Shown here: piece after piece, positions 1 through 7,594 of the stretch
How positions within the stretch are numbered: position 1 is the stretch's first letter
Layout: every line of letters begins with the position of its first letter
Assembly (NCBI RefSeq): GCF_045528445.1
Contig: NZ_JBGQQU010000026.1
Coordinates: forward strand, 1-51,076
Direction: 5' to 3'
DNA length: 51,076 nucleotides
From: Desemzia sp045528445
GTDB taxonomy: Bacteria; Bacillota; Bacilli; Lactobacillales; Carnobacteriaceae
The notes under the pieces: model-generated
The model's database searches: none
The model's input: only the letters and a program-made list of their open reading frames with translations
What the model was told of the DNA's origin: nothing
Made by a program: the position numbers and the translations under genes

Positions 1-114
1 TGTAGATAACATTAATCGCAATCGCTTGCGCTCTTTTTTTGGACAACTGAAAAATCGGAAAAAAAGCTGTTTAGTTCTATTGAACTTTTCTCCATTTCAA
101 ATTAGCCCAATTGT

Positions 115-1167
115 TCAGTAGGCATTAGGTAACATGATTATTGCTTCTTGAATATCTTTTGAATTGATGGATTCAAAAGTAGAGCCTGTACTCAATTTGG
201 TCCAATATTTATCATGTTTCATTTTTCCTAGTAATTGAAAAAGAAATTCATTTCCTCTTACTGCTGCAACACCGCGACCCAATACTACATCGTAATCAGT
301 TTTTCCAATATCACCGACTGGTGCTCGAACGCTAAGAATTAAGTCTCCTTTTTCTGCTCGCTTAGTTATTTGTGTTGTCCAAACACGGGGCACAACCCTC
401 CCATTTTTTATATCCGCATTGCCTTGAACTAAGATATGATCTTCTGGGTTATTAGTGTAATTTTCAGAGCTTGGGGATTGCCCCATTATAAGTTGTGCGA
501 CATCTTCAAACTTACGCTGCTCCCAGTCCGAAGAAAAGTGAGCAAACCGCAACCTCGGTATATTTTCTCCTTTTTTCGGAAACATCAGCTGTAGATAGCC
601 TTTCTTCAGTTGTTTTAATTTCTCTAGCTTATCTTGATGAAGAGCGATAGTGTCGTCAAGCTGTTTAAAAAAGATTCCAATTTTGGTTTGTTCCTCTATG
701 AATGGGACGTTTATTATTGTTTGTAAAATGTTTTTATTGTACAACCTCTTAATTGTAGTGCCTTCAATACCACTCCATTGTACAACTGAATAGAAATGTT
801 TTAAAAATAGATTATCCAAGTTTTCGTCGTGCTTCAACCACACAATATTTGAGTCTTGGTAATATGCTTCTTCTCCTTTATATTCAATCGTTCTACCAAT
901 ACTACCTGAGGCAGAGATTAAAATATCCCCTACTTGTGGGTATGGATATTTACTCCTGTAATCTTCAAATTTTTCACGAGTAATATATGCATCTGGTTTA
1001 CCACCAAATGTTCCAATTTTAAAAAAAGGAATTTCTCCTTTTTCAGAAGTTTCTTCTTTAAAGATTCTTTTATTCATTGCTACATATCCTAAATCTCCCA
1101 ACTTACGCTGTTCCCAATCCTGAGTAAACCCTTTAAAACGTATCTCAGGTGCCATTTTCTTACTCAT
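115..1167 (-). CDS. hsdS: Type I restriction-modification specificity subunit HsdS, 3' end missing
   Basis: HsdS reads the bipartite DNA target for a type I methyltransferase or restriction complex. The 350-residue product has the usual two-half layout. Each target-recognition domain opens with a related phrase (DWEQRKLGD near residue 17, DWEQRKFED near 215). The first half ends in the conserved spacer helix (EEQTKIGIFFKQLDDTIALH, about residues 157-176). The second half should end with the same kind of helix but stops right after IIMLPNAY, so roughly 40-50 residues are missing. In the next frame the DNA after the stop reads TEQLG, then stops, so only a trace of the expected EEQxxIG is left. 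The start overlaps the hsdM stop by 8 bp, as in a translationally coupled pair. The family is certain; whether this truncated form works is not. Confidence 0.9.
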   Translation of the reverse strand: MSKKMAPEIRFKGFTQDWEQRKLGDLGYVAMNKRIFKEETSEKGEIPFFKIGTFGGKPDAYITREKFEDYRSKYPYPQVGDILISASGSIGRTIEYKGEEAYYQDSNIVWLKHDENLDNLFLKHFYSVVQWSGIEGTTIKRLYNKNILQTIINVPFIEEQTKIGIFFKQLDDTIALHQDKLEKLKQLKKGYLQLMFPKKGENIPRLRFAHFSSDWEQRKFEDVAQLIMGQSPSSENYTNNPEDHILVQGNADIKNGRVVPRVWTTQITKRAEKGDLILSVRAPVGDIGKTDYDVVLGRGVAAVRGNEFLFQLLGKMKHDKYWTKLSTGSTFESINSKDIQEAIIMLPNAY

Positions 1168-2755
1168 TTAGAAACACCGCCTTTGTTGCCTCAATGATGT
1201 CTCTAGATTCGTCTGTGACAGCCAATTCATCTAGCATAGCTAAGAATTCATTTTCTGTTTTGCGAATTTCTTTATTCAGTTCGACAATTTCTTGTCCTAA
1301 AGTAACCATATCAATCGGTTCTTCTTCTTCAAAAGTGTCAACGTAGCGAGGGATATTCAAATTAAAATCATTCTCTACGATTTCATCAAATGATGCTACA
1401 TAAGAAAATTTATCTTTATTTTCTCGTTTGATATAAACTTCTAATATTGCATCAATGTGCTCATCTGTCATATTGTTTTGATTCTTCCCTTTTTCAAATC
1501 CTTTAGAAGCATCAATAAACAATACATCTTTTGTAGACCGTTTTTTCTTCAAGATGATTACGGTTGTAGGTATTGAAGTGTTAAAGAATATATTTGCTGG
1601 TAAACCAATCACTGTATCAATTGAACCATTCTCTAACATTTTCTTCCGGATTTTACCTTCAGCATTTCCTCTAAACAGCACACCATGTGGAAGGACAATA
1701 GCCATTACACCAGTATCTTTCAAATGGTAAAAACCGTGTAGTAGAAATGAAAAGTCAGCCTTAGATTTTGGCGCTAAAACTCCATATTGCGAAAAACGAG
1801 GATCATCTAGAAAACCTTTATCTGCACCCCATTTGGCAGAATAAGGAGGATTCATCAGTACTCCATCAAAGTTTGTAGGTTCTTCAGTGGGCCAATCTTG
1901 ATCTAACGTGTCAGCGTTATGTAGGTGCTGGTGCTCTATTGGGACGCCATGAAGAATCATATTCATACGTGCTAAGTTATAAGTAGATGTATTTAATTCT
2001 TGACCAAAATAAGAAATCGTACCTGGTTCATTCGAATATTTTTTTACGTTTAGCAATAGCGAACCTGAACCCATGGTAGCATCATATACCGAGAGACCTT
2101 TCTGATTTTCTTTACCATATAATACAATTTGAGTCATTAGTTTTGCTACTGGCTGAGGTGTGTAGAACTCTCCTGCTTTTTTACCAGAATCTGAGGCAAA
2201 TTGCCCGATTAAGTACTCATAAGCATCCCCAAGAACATCTCCAGCATGCCCTGCCATATTCAAAGAAGATAATTCGTGCATAACTTGAGCAATCGTCTGG
2301 TTTTGTTTTTGCGGTGTAGCTCCTAATTTTTTTGAATATAGATCAACGTCTTCAAACATATTTTCAAATGTTTCACTAGATTGTTCAATATCACGAAAGC
2401 CTTGCGCTAAATCCTCTAATTGAAAACGTCCATCATTAATAGCGTTAACCAGTGCTGTAAAAGTAATATCTGGCTTGATAGTATAAGAAAATTCATCTTG
2501 TAAAGCAAATAGTAAATCTTCCTTAGTATCTTCATCTTCATAGGCTTCTTTATAGAGGTTTTGTGCAACTTGTAAATCATCTGTTTTTTCATCTAATAGG
2601 ACAGATGAATAATAAAGCATTTTATCAGATAAGTATTTATAAAATACTAATCCTAATAAATAACTTTTGTATTCATTTGCATCCATTTTTGATCTTAGTA
2701 TATCCGCTGAGTTCCATAAAACTTGATACAGCGTTTTTGTATTACTTTCACTCAT
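1160..2755 (-). CDS. hsdM: Type I restriction-modification DNA methyltransferase subunit HsdM
   Basis: HsdM is the N6-adenine methyltransferase subunit that works with HsdS, using S-adenosylmethionine. The protein has an N-terminal HsdM helical domain, a SAM-binding motif I (DATMGSGS, near residue 227) and the catalytic motif IV NPPY near residue 300. I place the start at 2755, giving 531 residues, because GGGGAG lies about 10 nt upstream; the ATG six codons earlier sits before that ribosome site. The gene is followed by hsdS with an 8-bp overlap. Upstream come over 500 bp of non-coding DNA and then pox, so hsdR is not on that side. It is either beyond the left edge or absent. M and S alone could still methylate if HsdS is functional. 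Confidence 0.93.
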   Translation of the reverse strand: MSESNTKTLYQVLWNSADILRSKMDANEYKSYLLGLVFYKYLSDKMLYYSSVLLDEKTDDLQVAQNLYKEAYEDEDTKEDLLFALQDEFSYTIKPDITFTALVNAINDGRFQLEDLAQGFRDIEQSSETFENMFEDVDLYSKKLGATPQKQNQTIAQVMHELSSLNMAGHAGDVLGDAYEYLIGQFASDSGKKAGEFYTPQPVAKLMTQIVLYGKENQKGLSVYDATMGSGSLLLNVKKYSNEPGTISYFGQELNTSTYNLARMNMILHGVPIEHQHLHNADTLDQDWPTEEPTNFDGVLMNPPYSAKWGADKGFLDDPRFSQYGVLAPKSKADFSFLLHGFYHLKDTGVMAIVLPHGVLFRGNAEGKIRKKMLENGSIDTVIGLPANIFFNTSIPTTVIILKKKRSTKDVLFIDASKGFEKGKNQNNMTDEHIDAILEVYIKRENKDKFSYVASFDEIVENDFNLNIPRYVDTFEEEEPIDMVTLGQEIVELNKEIRKTENEFLAMLDELAVTDESRDIIEATKAVFLNE

Positions 2756-2886
2756 TATTATGTATCTCCCCATTATAACATTTTCTATTGTTCTTTTTTA
2801 ACTTTAATATGCTTCAGCACATTTCTACTTTAACCTATACTATAATTAACTATCGCTCTTCTACAACGTAAGCGCAATTACCTTTC

Positions 2887-2915
2887 ATTATAGCAAAAAA
2901 ACAAAAAAATGCGAA
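2887..2915 (-). promoter_or_regulatory. Probable hsdM promoter
   Basis: On the minus strand, TTCGCA (2910-2915) lies 17 nt before a perfect TATAAT (2887-2892), about 130 bp ahead of hsdM. The -10 is strong and the -35 only partial. A second TATAAT-like box lies close to the gene near 2770. Confidence 0.45.
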
Positions 2916-3030
2916 CAAATGTTTATATTTTTTTAGATTCAATCAAATTAGTAATACGAACAAAATTAAATTAAAGCTCTCATCATCAAGTCTTTATTTA
3001 AAGACCAATTTAATATTTTTTACACACCTA

Positions 3031-3201
3031 AAATTTCTGTAGGAATCGTGGTTGCTTGTAGCCATGCTAAGGATGAAATGTGAATTACTAAGCATTGCGC
3101 TTTAGCGCTTATGCTTAGTTTGAAGCTTTCAAGCTTTGAGACTACAGGCTCAAAGCGGTCCCATGGCTCTCACCAAGCAACCACGAGGCCGGAAGAAATT
3201 T
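3031..3201 (+). repeat. Structured intergenic repeat, copy 1 (171 bp)
   Basis: This is one of three related elements in the window (others at 7181-7360 and 8712-8956), all on the same strand. The ends are complementary: AAATTTCT at the left with AGAAATTT at the right, then GTGGTTGCTTG with CAAGCAACCAC, then AGCCATG with CATGGCT. Inside are two hairpins: one around CTAAGCAT/ATGCTTAG, and one with GCTTTGAG/CTCAAAGC closing the loop ACTACAGG. The stretch AAGGATGAAATGTGAATTA between the outer stem and hairpin 1 is shared almost exactly with copy 2. It lies between the hsdM promoter region and the pox terminator. It has no coding potential, and I do not recognise the family. Confidence 0.85.
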
Positions 3202-3270
3202 CTGTCCATATATAAAAAGGCTGAAGCAAACTGGCTCCAGCCTAAATCAATTATTATTTGTTAACCAATA

Positions 3271-3312
3271 AAAAAAGGCGAGTCACTATAACATAGCGAC
3301 ACGCCTTTTTTA
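3271..3312 (-). terminator. Terminator after pox (bidirectional)
   Basis: An imperfect stem (GGCGAGTCACTAT against ATAGCGACACGCC) is flanked by A and T runs on both sides and lies about 30 bp past the pox stop. A second GC-rich hairpin (AGGCTG/CAGCCT, about 3218-3243) follows it. Confidence 0.85.
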
Positions 3313-3340
3313 TTCAACTATAAGTTGTATATCAGAAAAA

Positions 3341-5122
3341 TTATTTAGCTACTATAGATTCTAGACCTTCAGCTTTAAGGTACTCGCTAAATGGTACTAA
3401 TTCTTCAGCTTCATATTTTTCTTTGTAAGCTTTGATGTCTTCTGCGCTATACAATGCAGGGTCTAATTTCAATGTTTCTACTGGAATTGGACGATCTTTA
3501 GTAATTTTAGCATCGATGACAACAGTTTTACCTGCTTTGTTAGCTTTAACAGCTTCAGCCATTACTTGATCCATATCTTCGATACGGCTTACTGTGAAAC
3601 CAACAGCTCCTTGAGCTTCACCAATTTTAGCGTAGTCTACATCAGTAAATTCAGTACCGAAAGTATTTGTGTTCGTATCTTCGTATTTGTTCTTGATGAA
3701 TCCATATTCAGTGTTAGTGAATACTACGTTGATAGCAGGCATGTCGTAACGTACGTTAGTAACAACGTCTTGGTAGTTCATAGAGAACGCACCGTCACCC
3801 ATTAAGTTAAATACTTGACGTCCAGGGTAAACATTATTAGCTGCAATACCACCTGGAAGTGCGATACCCATTGAAGCAAATAATGGAGAAGTTCTCCACA
3901 TGTTTTTAGGAGTCATGTGCAAGTGACGGATAGATGTTTGAGTTGAGTTACCAACATCAATTGAGTAGATTGCATCTTCGTCAGCATATTTGTTGATAGC
4001 GTTATATACTTGATAAAGTTGTAAAGCACCAGATTCTTTTGTTTCCAACTTAGTCATGTAGTCACGCCAGTTTTGAACGTTTTTCAAGTTAGCATTCCAC
4101 CAAGCTGATTCTTCAACAGGTGCTACTTTTTCTAGTAATGAATGAACTGCTTCACCAGCATCACCAAGAATAGCAACATCTGCGTTATGACGTTTACCAA
4201 GCATTGTTGGATTGTTGTCGATTTGGATGAATTTTTCAACGCTTCCGAAAGTATTTTCTACTTCAGCAAACGGGAAGTTTGAACCAACGAAAAGAACTGT
4301 ATCTGCTTCTCTAACAGTTTCGTTAGCTGGTTTCCAACCAACACGGTATGTTGAACCAGTTAATCCTTCAAAGTCATAGTCGAAAGTTTCAAAGTTTTTA
4401 CCAGTTGTGATAACTGGAGCTTTAAGTTTACGAGATAATTCTTGAACTGCTGGACCATGTCCCATAGTTCCGATACCTGCATAGATTACAGGACGTTTAG
4501 CGTTGTTTAATACTTCAACAGCTGCATCGATATCTGCTTCGTTGATTGCAGAAGAAACGTAATCACGGTAGCTGTGACCTGAAGAGTAGAATGCGTCATT
4601 AGCAATTTCATGGTAACCGAAGTCGCCAGGTACTTCTAATACAGCTACTCCACGTTTAGAGATAGCAGTACGGATTGCATCGTCGATCAATTTTGGTAAT
4701 TGTTCAGCGTAAGCAACACGACGGTTGTATACTGCGATGTGATCGAACATTGGGTTTTGGTTTAATTCTTGGAATGCGTCCATGTTTAATTCACGTTGTG
4801 GACGAGATCCTAAGATAGCTAAAACTGGTGTGTTATCCATTGCTGCATCGTAAAGACCATTGATTAAGTGAGAAGCACCAGGACCACCTGATCCAACACA
4901 AACACCCAATTTGCCTCCGAATTTCCATTGCATTACAGCTGCCATGGCTCCAACTTCTTCATGTTTTACTTGTAGGAATTTAATGTCTGTCTCGTCTTGT
5001 TCTCCTAAAGCTTCCATTAAAGGAGCTAGAGTTCCTGAAGGAATACCATAAATTGTGTCTATTCCCCATCCTGCTAATACTTTTAGTGAAGCTGTACTAA
5101 CTTTAGTTTTTCCATCTGTCAT
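3341..5122 (-). CDS. pox: Pyruvate oxidase (thiamine diphosphate- and FAD-dependent)
   Basis: It converts pyruvate, phosphate and oxygen to acetyl phosphate, CO2 and hydrogen peroxide in the cytoplasm. The 593-residue protein has the three-domain layout of this family: an N-terminal ThDP pyrimidine-binding domain with the catalytic-type glutamate in KHEEVGAMAA, a central FAD-type domain, and a C-terminal ThDP domain with GDGAF near residue 440 followed by NTEYGF. I start at MTDGKTK because AGGAGG sits 9 nt upstream, which excludes the ATG nine codons earlier. It is a single gene with its own promoter and terminator. The product links to ackA at 17.7 kb, which can turn acetyl phosphate into acetate and ATP. 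Acetolactate synthase is a related family, but the length and the NTEYGF region favour pyruvate oxidase. Confidence 0.93.
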   Translation of the reverse strand: MTDGKTKVSTASLKVLAGWGIDTIYGIPSGTLAPLMEALGEQDETDIKFLQVKHEEVGAMAAVMQWKFGGKLGVCVGSGGPGASHLINGLYDAAMDNTPVLAILGSRPQRELNMDAFQELNQNPMFDHIAVYNRRVAYAEQLPKLIDDAIRTAISKRGVAVLEVPGDFGYHEIANDAFYSSGHSYRDYVSSAINEADIDAAVEVLNNAKRPVIYAGIGTMGHGPAVQELSRKLKAPVITTGKNFETFDYDFEGLTGSTYRVGWKPANETVREADTVLFVGSNFPFAEVENTFGSVEKFIQIDNNPTMLGKRHNADVAILGDAGEAVHSLLEKVAPVEESAWWNANLKNVQNWRDYMTKLETKESGALQLYQVYNAINKYADEDAIYSIDVGNSTQTSIRHLHMTPKNMWRTSPLFASMGIALPGGIAANNVYPGRQVFNLMGDGAFSMNYQDVVTNVRYDMPAINVVFTNTEYGFIKNKYEDTNTNTFGTEFTDVDYAKIGEAQGAVGFTVSRIEDMDQVMAEAVKANKAGKTVVIDAKITKDRPIPVETLKLDPALYSAEDIKAYKEKYEAEELVPFSEYLKAEGLESIVAK

Positions 5123-5167
5123 TATAAAAATCCTCCTAGATAATTTCACAAAATAAATGCAAAATCA

Positions 5168-5195
5168 ATTTTACCACGTTTAAATTAAGAATCAA
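5168..5195 (-). promoter_or_regulatory. Probable pox promoter
   Basis: Minus-strand TTGATT (5190-5195) is spaced 16 nt from TAAAAT (5168-5173), giving a leader of about 40 nt before the strong ribosome site. I saw no clear catabolite-responsive element. Confidence 0.5.
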
Positions 5196-5292
5196 GCTTT
5201 ATTTCCTTTTAAAACACATTTCTGTGAAAAAAGTACAGCTTTCTCAATCTACTCTAACTAGCCATTCCGATTTTTAAACGCTGTTTCATTCC

Positions 5293-5536
5293 TTACGAAA
5301 AACTGTTTAACCGTTCTACTTCCTGTTCTGTAATGATTTCGCTGCCTTTTGCTAACTCTGATCCAATGTTCTCCTCCACAAAACTAAGTGATTTTCTTAC
5401 TCCCTTTAATAATAAATGGATTTTCTACTGAATTTAAAAAAACAGTAACTCGTGGCTTCATTTGCTCCCGTTTCGAGAATTGATTCACTAAAGGAACTAA
5501 TTTTAACAGGGTTCCCCCGAGAAGTTTGACTTCATG
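5293..5536 (-). pseudogene. Frameshifted remnant of an unrecognised gene
   Basis: Two overlapping minus-strand reading frames join into one plausible protein tail. The first runs from about 5536 and includes VKLLGGTLLKLVPLVNQF and MKPRVTVFLNSVENPF. The second takes over near 5405 and includes KSLSFVEENIGSELAKG and ends EVERLNSFS at the stop at 5293. Neither frame has a good start or ribosome site, and the 5' part is gone. The protein-like composition and clean hand-over suggest a decayed gene rather than chance. I cannot name the family. Confidence 0.45.
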
Positions 5537-5637
5537 TTAGCATGAATCAACACTCGACTAAGGAAATGTTTCAAATAAAAACACTGCATGAGGTATTTAT
5601 GGAAAACGTATTACACTTAATTTGACAAACTAACGCA

Positions 5638-5677
5638 CAAAAAAGGATTGAAACAAGTCTGTTCCAATCTTTTTTTG
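5638..5677 (-). terminator. Terminator after mnmA
   Basis: The minus-strand stem GATTGGAACA / TGTTTCAATC-type pairing is bordered by A and T runs and begins just past the mnmA stop codon. Confidence 0.8.
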
Positions 5678-5678
5678 T

Positions 5679-6803
5679 TTACACGTAATGCAATTCTTTC
5701 ACATTGCTATATGCCTTGTCGATTGTTCCGCCGCCTAAACATTCGTCGCCATCGTAGAAGACAACCGATTGTCCTGGTGTGATCGCTCGCACGGGTTCGT
5801 CAAATTCAACTGTAGCGCTCGTTCCATCGCTGTTCATATGAACAGTTACGCCTGTATCTGCTTGGCGGTAACGAAATTTAGCGGTACATTTAAACGTAGC
5901 CGGTTTTGCTTCCTTAGAAGTAAAGTGGATATCTGACGCTTCTAAATGAGTTGCGTACAACCATTCGTGGTGGTAGCCTTGACCAACATAAAGAGTGTTG
6001 GTTTCAAGATCTTTTCCGATTACGAACCATGGATCATTTGTTTTACCGCCGCCGCCAATCCCTAAACCTTGACGTTGTCCGATCGTGTAATACATCAATC
6101 CATCGTGTTGGCCTTTGATTTCGCCTTCAGGAGTCACCATGTTACCTGGTTGAGCTGGCAGGTATTCCATCAAGAATTTCTTGAAGTCGCGCTCTCCGAT
6201 AAAGCAAACTCCAGTAGAGTCTTTTTTCTTAGCGGTTGCTAAGCCTGCTTCTTCAGCAATGCGGCGTACTTCTGGTTTTTCCATGCCGCCTAATGGGAAC
6301 ATAACTTTAGACAATTGTTCTTGTGACAATTGATTTAAAAAGTACGTTTGGTCTTTATTGTTGTCTACCCCACGCAACATATGTGTTACACCATTTTCAT
6401 CACGTTCTACTCGTGCGTAATGTCCAGTAGCTACATAATCTGCCCCTAAATCCATCGCGTAGTCTAAGAAAGCTTTGAATTTGATTTCTTTGTTACACAT
6501 TACATCAGGGTTAGGTGTACGGCCTTTTTTGTATTCTTCTAAGAAATACGTAAAGACTTTATCCCAATATTGTTTTTCGAAGTTGATCGAATAGTACGGA
6601 ATCCCGATTTGATTTGCTACAAGAGCGACATCATTGTAATCATCCGTTGCGGTACACATACCGAATTCATCCGTATCGTCCCAGTTTTTCATAAAAATAC
6701 CTACAACGTCGTATCCTTGCTCTTTTAAGACATGAGCTGTTACTGACGAATCAACGCCGCCACTCATTCCTACAACAACACGGATTTTACTGTTGTCTGT
6801 CAT
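5679..6803 (-). CDS. mnmA: tRNA-specific 2-thiouridylase MnmA
   Basis: MnmA makes 2-thiouridine at wobble position 34 of the Lys, Glu and Gln tRNAs, taking sulfur from a cysteine desulfurase and activating the base with ATP. The 374-residue protein has the PP-loop SGGVDSS near residue 14, the catalytic cysteine in MCNKE (about C102) and the second cysteine in TGVCFIG (about C198). Length and both cysteines are normal for the family. The likely sulfur donor is the desulfurase gene at 9413-10561. In related bacteria these genes often sit close together; here a glycosyltransferase island separates them. It has its own promoter and terminator. Confidence 0.96.
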   Translation of the reverse strand: MTDNSKIRVVVGMSGGVDSSVTAHVLKEQGYDVVGIFMKNWDDTDEFGMCTATDDYNDVALVANQIGIPYYSINFEKQYWDKVFTYFLEEYKKGRTPNPDVMCNKEIKFKAFLDYAMDLGADYVATGHYARVERDENGVTHMLRGVDNNKDQTYFLNQLSQEQLSKVMFPLGGMEKPEVRRIAEEAGLATAKKKDSTGVCFIGERDFKKFLMEYLPAQPGNMVTPEGEIKGQHDGLMYYTIGQRQGLGIGGGGKTNDPWFVIGKDLETNTLYVGQGYHHEWLYATHLEASDIHFTSKEAKPATFKCTAKFRYRQADTGVTVHMNSDGTSATVEFDEPVRAITPGQSVVFYDGDECLGGGTIDKAYSNVKELHYV

Positions 6804-6875
6804 TTTATCACCATCATTTCAAATAGATTCTGAAAATCTTAACGATTTGAAGGTCGTATTTTTCCAGTCTTACCT

Positions 6876-6903
6876 ATTATACTAACTATTAATAAGAATG
6901 CAA
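6876..6903 (-). promoter_or_regulatory. Probable mnmA promoter
   Basis: Minus-strand TTGCAT (6898-6903), a 16-nt spacer and a perfect TATAAT (6876-6881), about 75 bp upstream of the start codon. Confidence 0.6.
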
Positions 6904-7051
6904 GGTTTGCCGATCAAAAAATGGCTTTTTGTTAAAAAGTATGGGTGTCCGTCTCAATCACGTCACACGCATGAAAAAAATTAAATAAAAAATAAGATTA
7001 CGAATCTTCTCGTCTCTGGTCTGCTAAAAGAAAAATGCGGAGCCGAGCGAC

Positions 7052-7165
7052 ATGAACGAGATTTTCCATCTGTTGAGTGAAGTGGAAGACTTCGGTCTTC
7101 ATTATGAGAAAGACCTGCTTTCTTTGAACTTCCCGAAATATTTAGACACGCTTTTTAAGCTGTGA
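7052..7165 (+). CDS. Possible small protein of 37 residues, unknown
   Basis: A short ORF from ATG to TGA reads like protein: it opens MNEIFHLLSEVEDFGLHYEK and continues with leucine- and acidic-rich sequence ending DTLFKL, with no low-complexity tract. GGAG lies 9 nt before the ATG, a weak but usable ribosome site. It could be an authentic small protein, or the tail of a lost gene, since the frame stays open only a few codons upstream of the ATG. It has no membrane segment or cysteine. I do not recognise it. Confidence 0.35.
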   Translation: MNEIFHLLSEVEDFGLHYEKDLLSLNFPKYLDTLFKL

Positions 7166-7180
7166 CTCGTTTGATACCCG

Positions 7181-7360
7181 TGATATTTCTAGAGGAATAG
7201 GGGTTTCTTGTAGCCATGTAAAGGATGAAATGTGAATTACGGAGCGTTGGCGCTTCAGCGCTTACGATTCCGTTTGAAGCTTGAAAGTCTGGAGACTACA
7301 GGCTCCAGACGGTCCCATGGCTTTCCACAAGCAAACCCGTCCATTCCGGAGGAAATTTCA
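7181..7360 (+). repeat. Structured intergenic repeat, copy 2 (180 bp)
   Basis: It has the same plan as copy 1. The outer arms pair (GGGTTTCTTGTAGCCATG with the right arm CATGGCTTTCCACAAGC plus AAACCC). Hairpin 1 is CGGAGCGT... with ...ACGATTCCG around GCGCT/AGCGC. Hairpin 2 is GTCTGGAG/CTCCAGAC around the identical loop ACTACAGG. Relative to copy 1 the hairpin sequences changed on both sides so that pairing is kept. It lies inside the inverted-repeat segment and left of the glycosyltransferase promoter. Confidence 0.85.
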
Positions 7361-7468
7361 CCCCATAGAGCCGCCTTTACTTATTAAGAGAGCGTTTTAA
7401 AAAGAAGACCTTAATTTTTAGGAGAAAATACTTTTCATGCGTATGACACCCGTCTCAATAATGAATCA

Positions 7469-7496
7469 TTGACAAAGAACAAGATAGGCGTAAACT
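7469..7496 (+). promoter_or_regulatory. Probable glycosyltransferase promoter
   Basis: A consensus TTGACA (7469-7474) is spaced 16 nt from TAAACT (7491-7496), about 100 nt before the start codon of the 7595 gene. Confidence 0.5.
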
Positions 7497-7497
7497 T

Positions 7498-7519
7498 AAG
7501 GTGTAAAGGCTTACACCTT
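7498..7519 (+). promoter_or_regulatory. Palindrome at the start of the glycosyltransferase transcript (possible operator)
   Basis: AAGGTGTAA and TTACACCTT form a perfect 9-bp inverted repeat around AGGC, immediately after the predicted -10. It could be a repressor operator over the +1 site or a 5' mRNA hairpin. There is no T run, so it is not a standard terminator. Confidence 0.4.
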
Positions 7520-7594
7520 ATTTAAATGATTTCACTCCATTTTCAATCGCCCATAATTAGTCTCTCAAACGGTTAGTGATAAGGAGGGAATACC

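Larger units (their letters stand above)
6949..7459. repeat. Segment bounded by inverted repeats and outer direct repeats
   Basis: The left end reads GTCACACGCATGAAAA (6962-6977). The right end, 7432-7447, is its near-perfect reverse complement, TTTTCATGCGTATGAC. Just outside both ends lies the same 10-mer in direct orientation, CCGTCTCAAT (6949-6958 and 7450-7459). That is the layout of a small transposed unit with a target duplication, although a few bases separate the inverted and direct repeats. The segment has no transposase. It holds a 37-codon ORF, a GAAGAC-TTCG-GTCTTC hairpin (about 7110) and structured repeat copy 2. Mobility is inferred from layout only. Confidence 0.45.
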
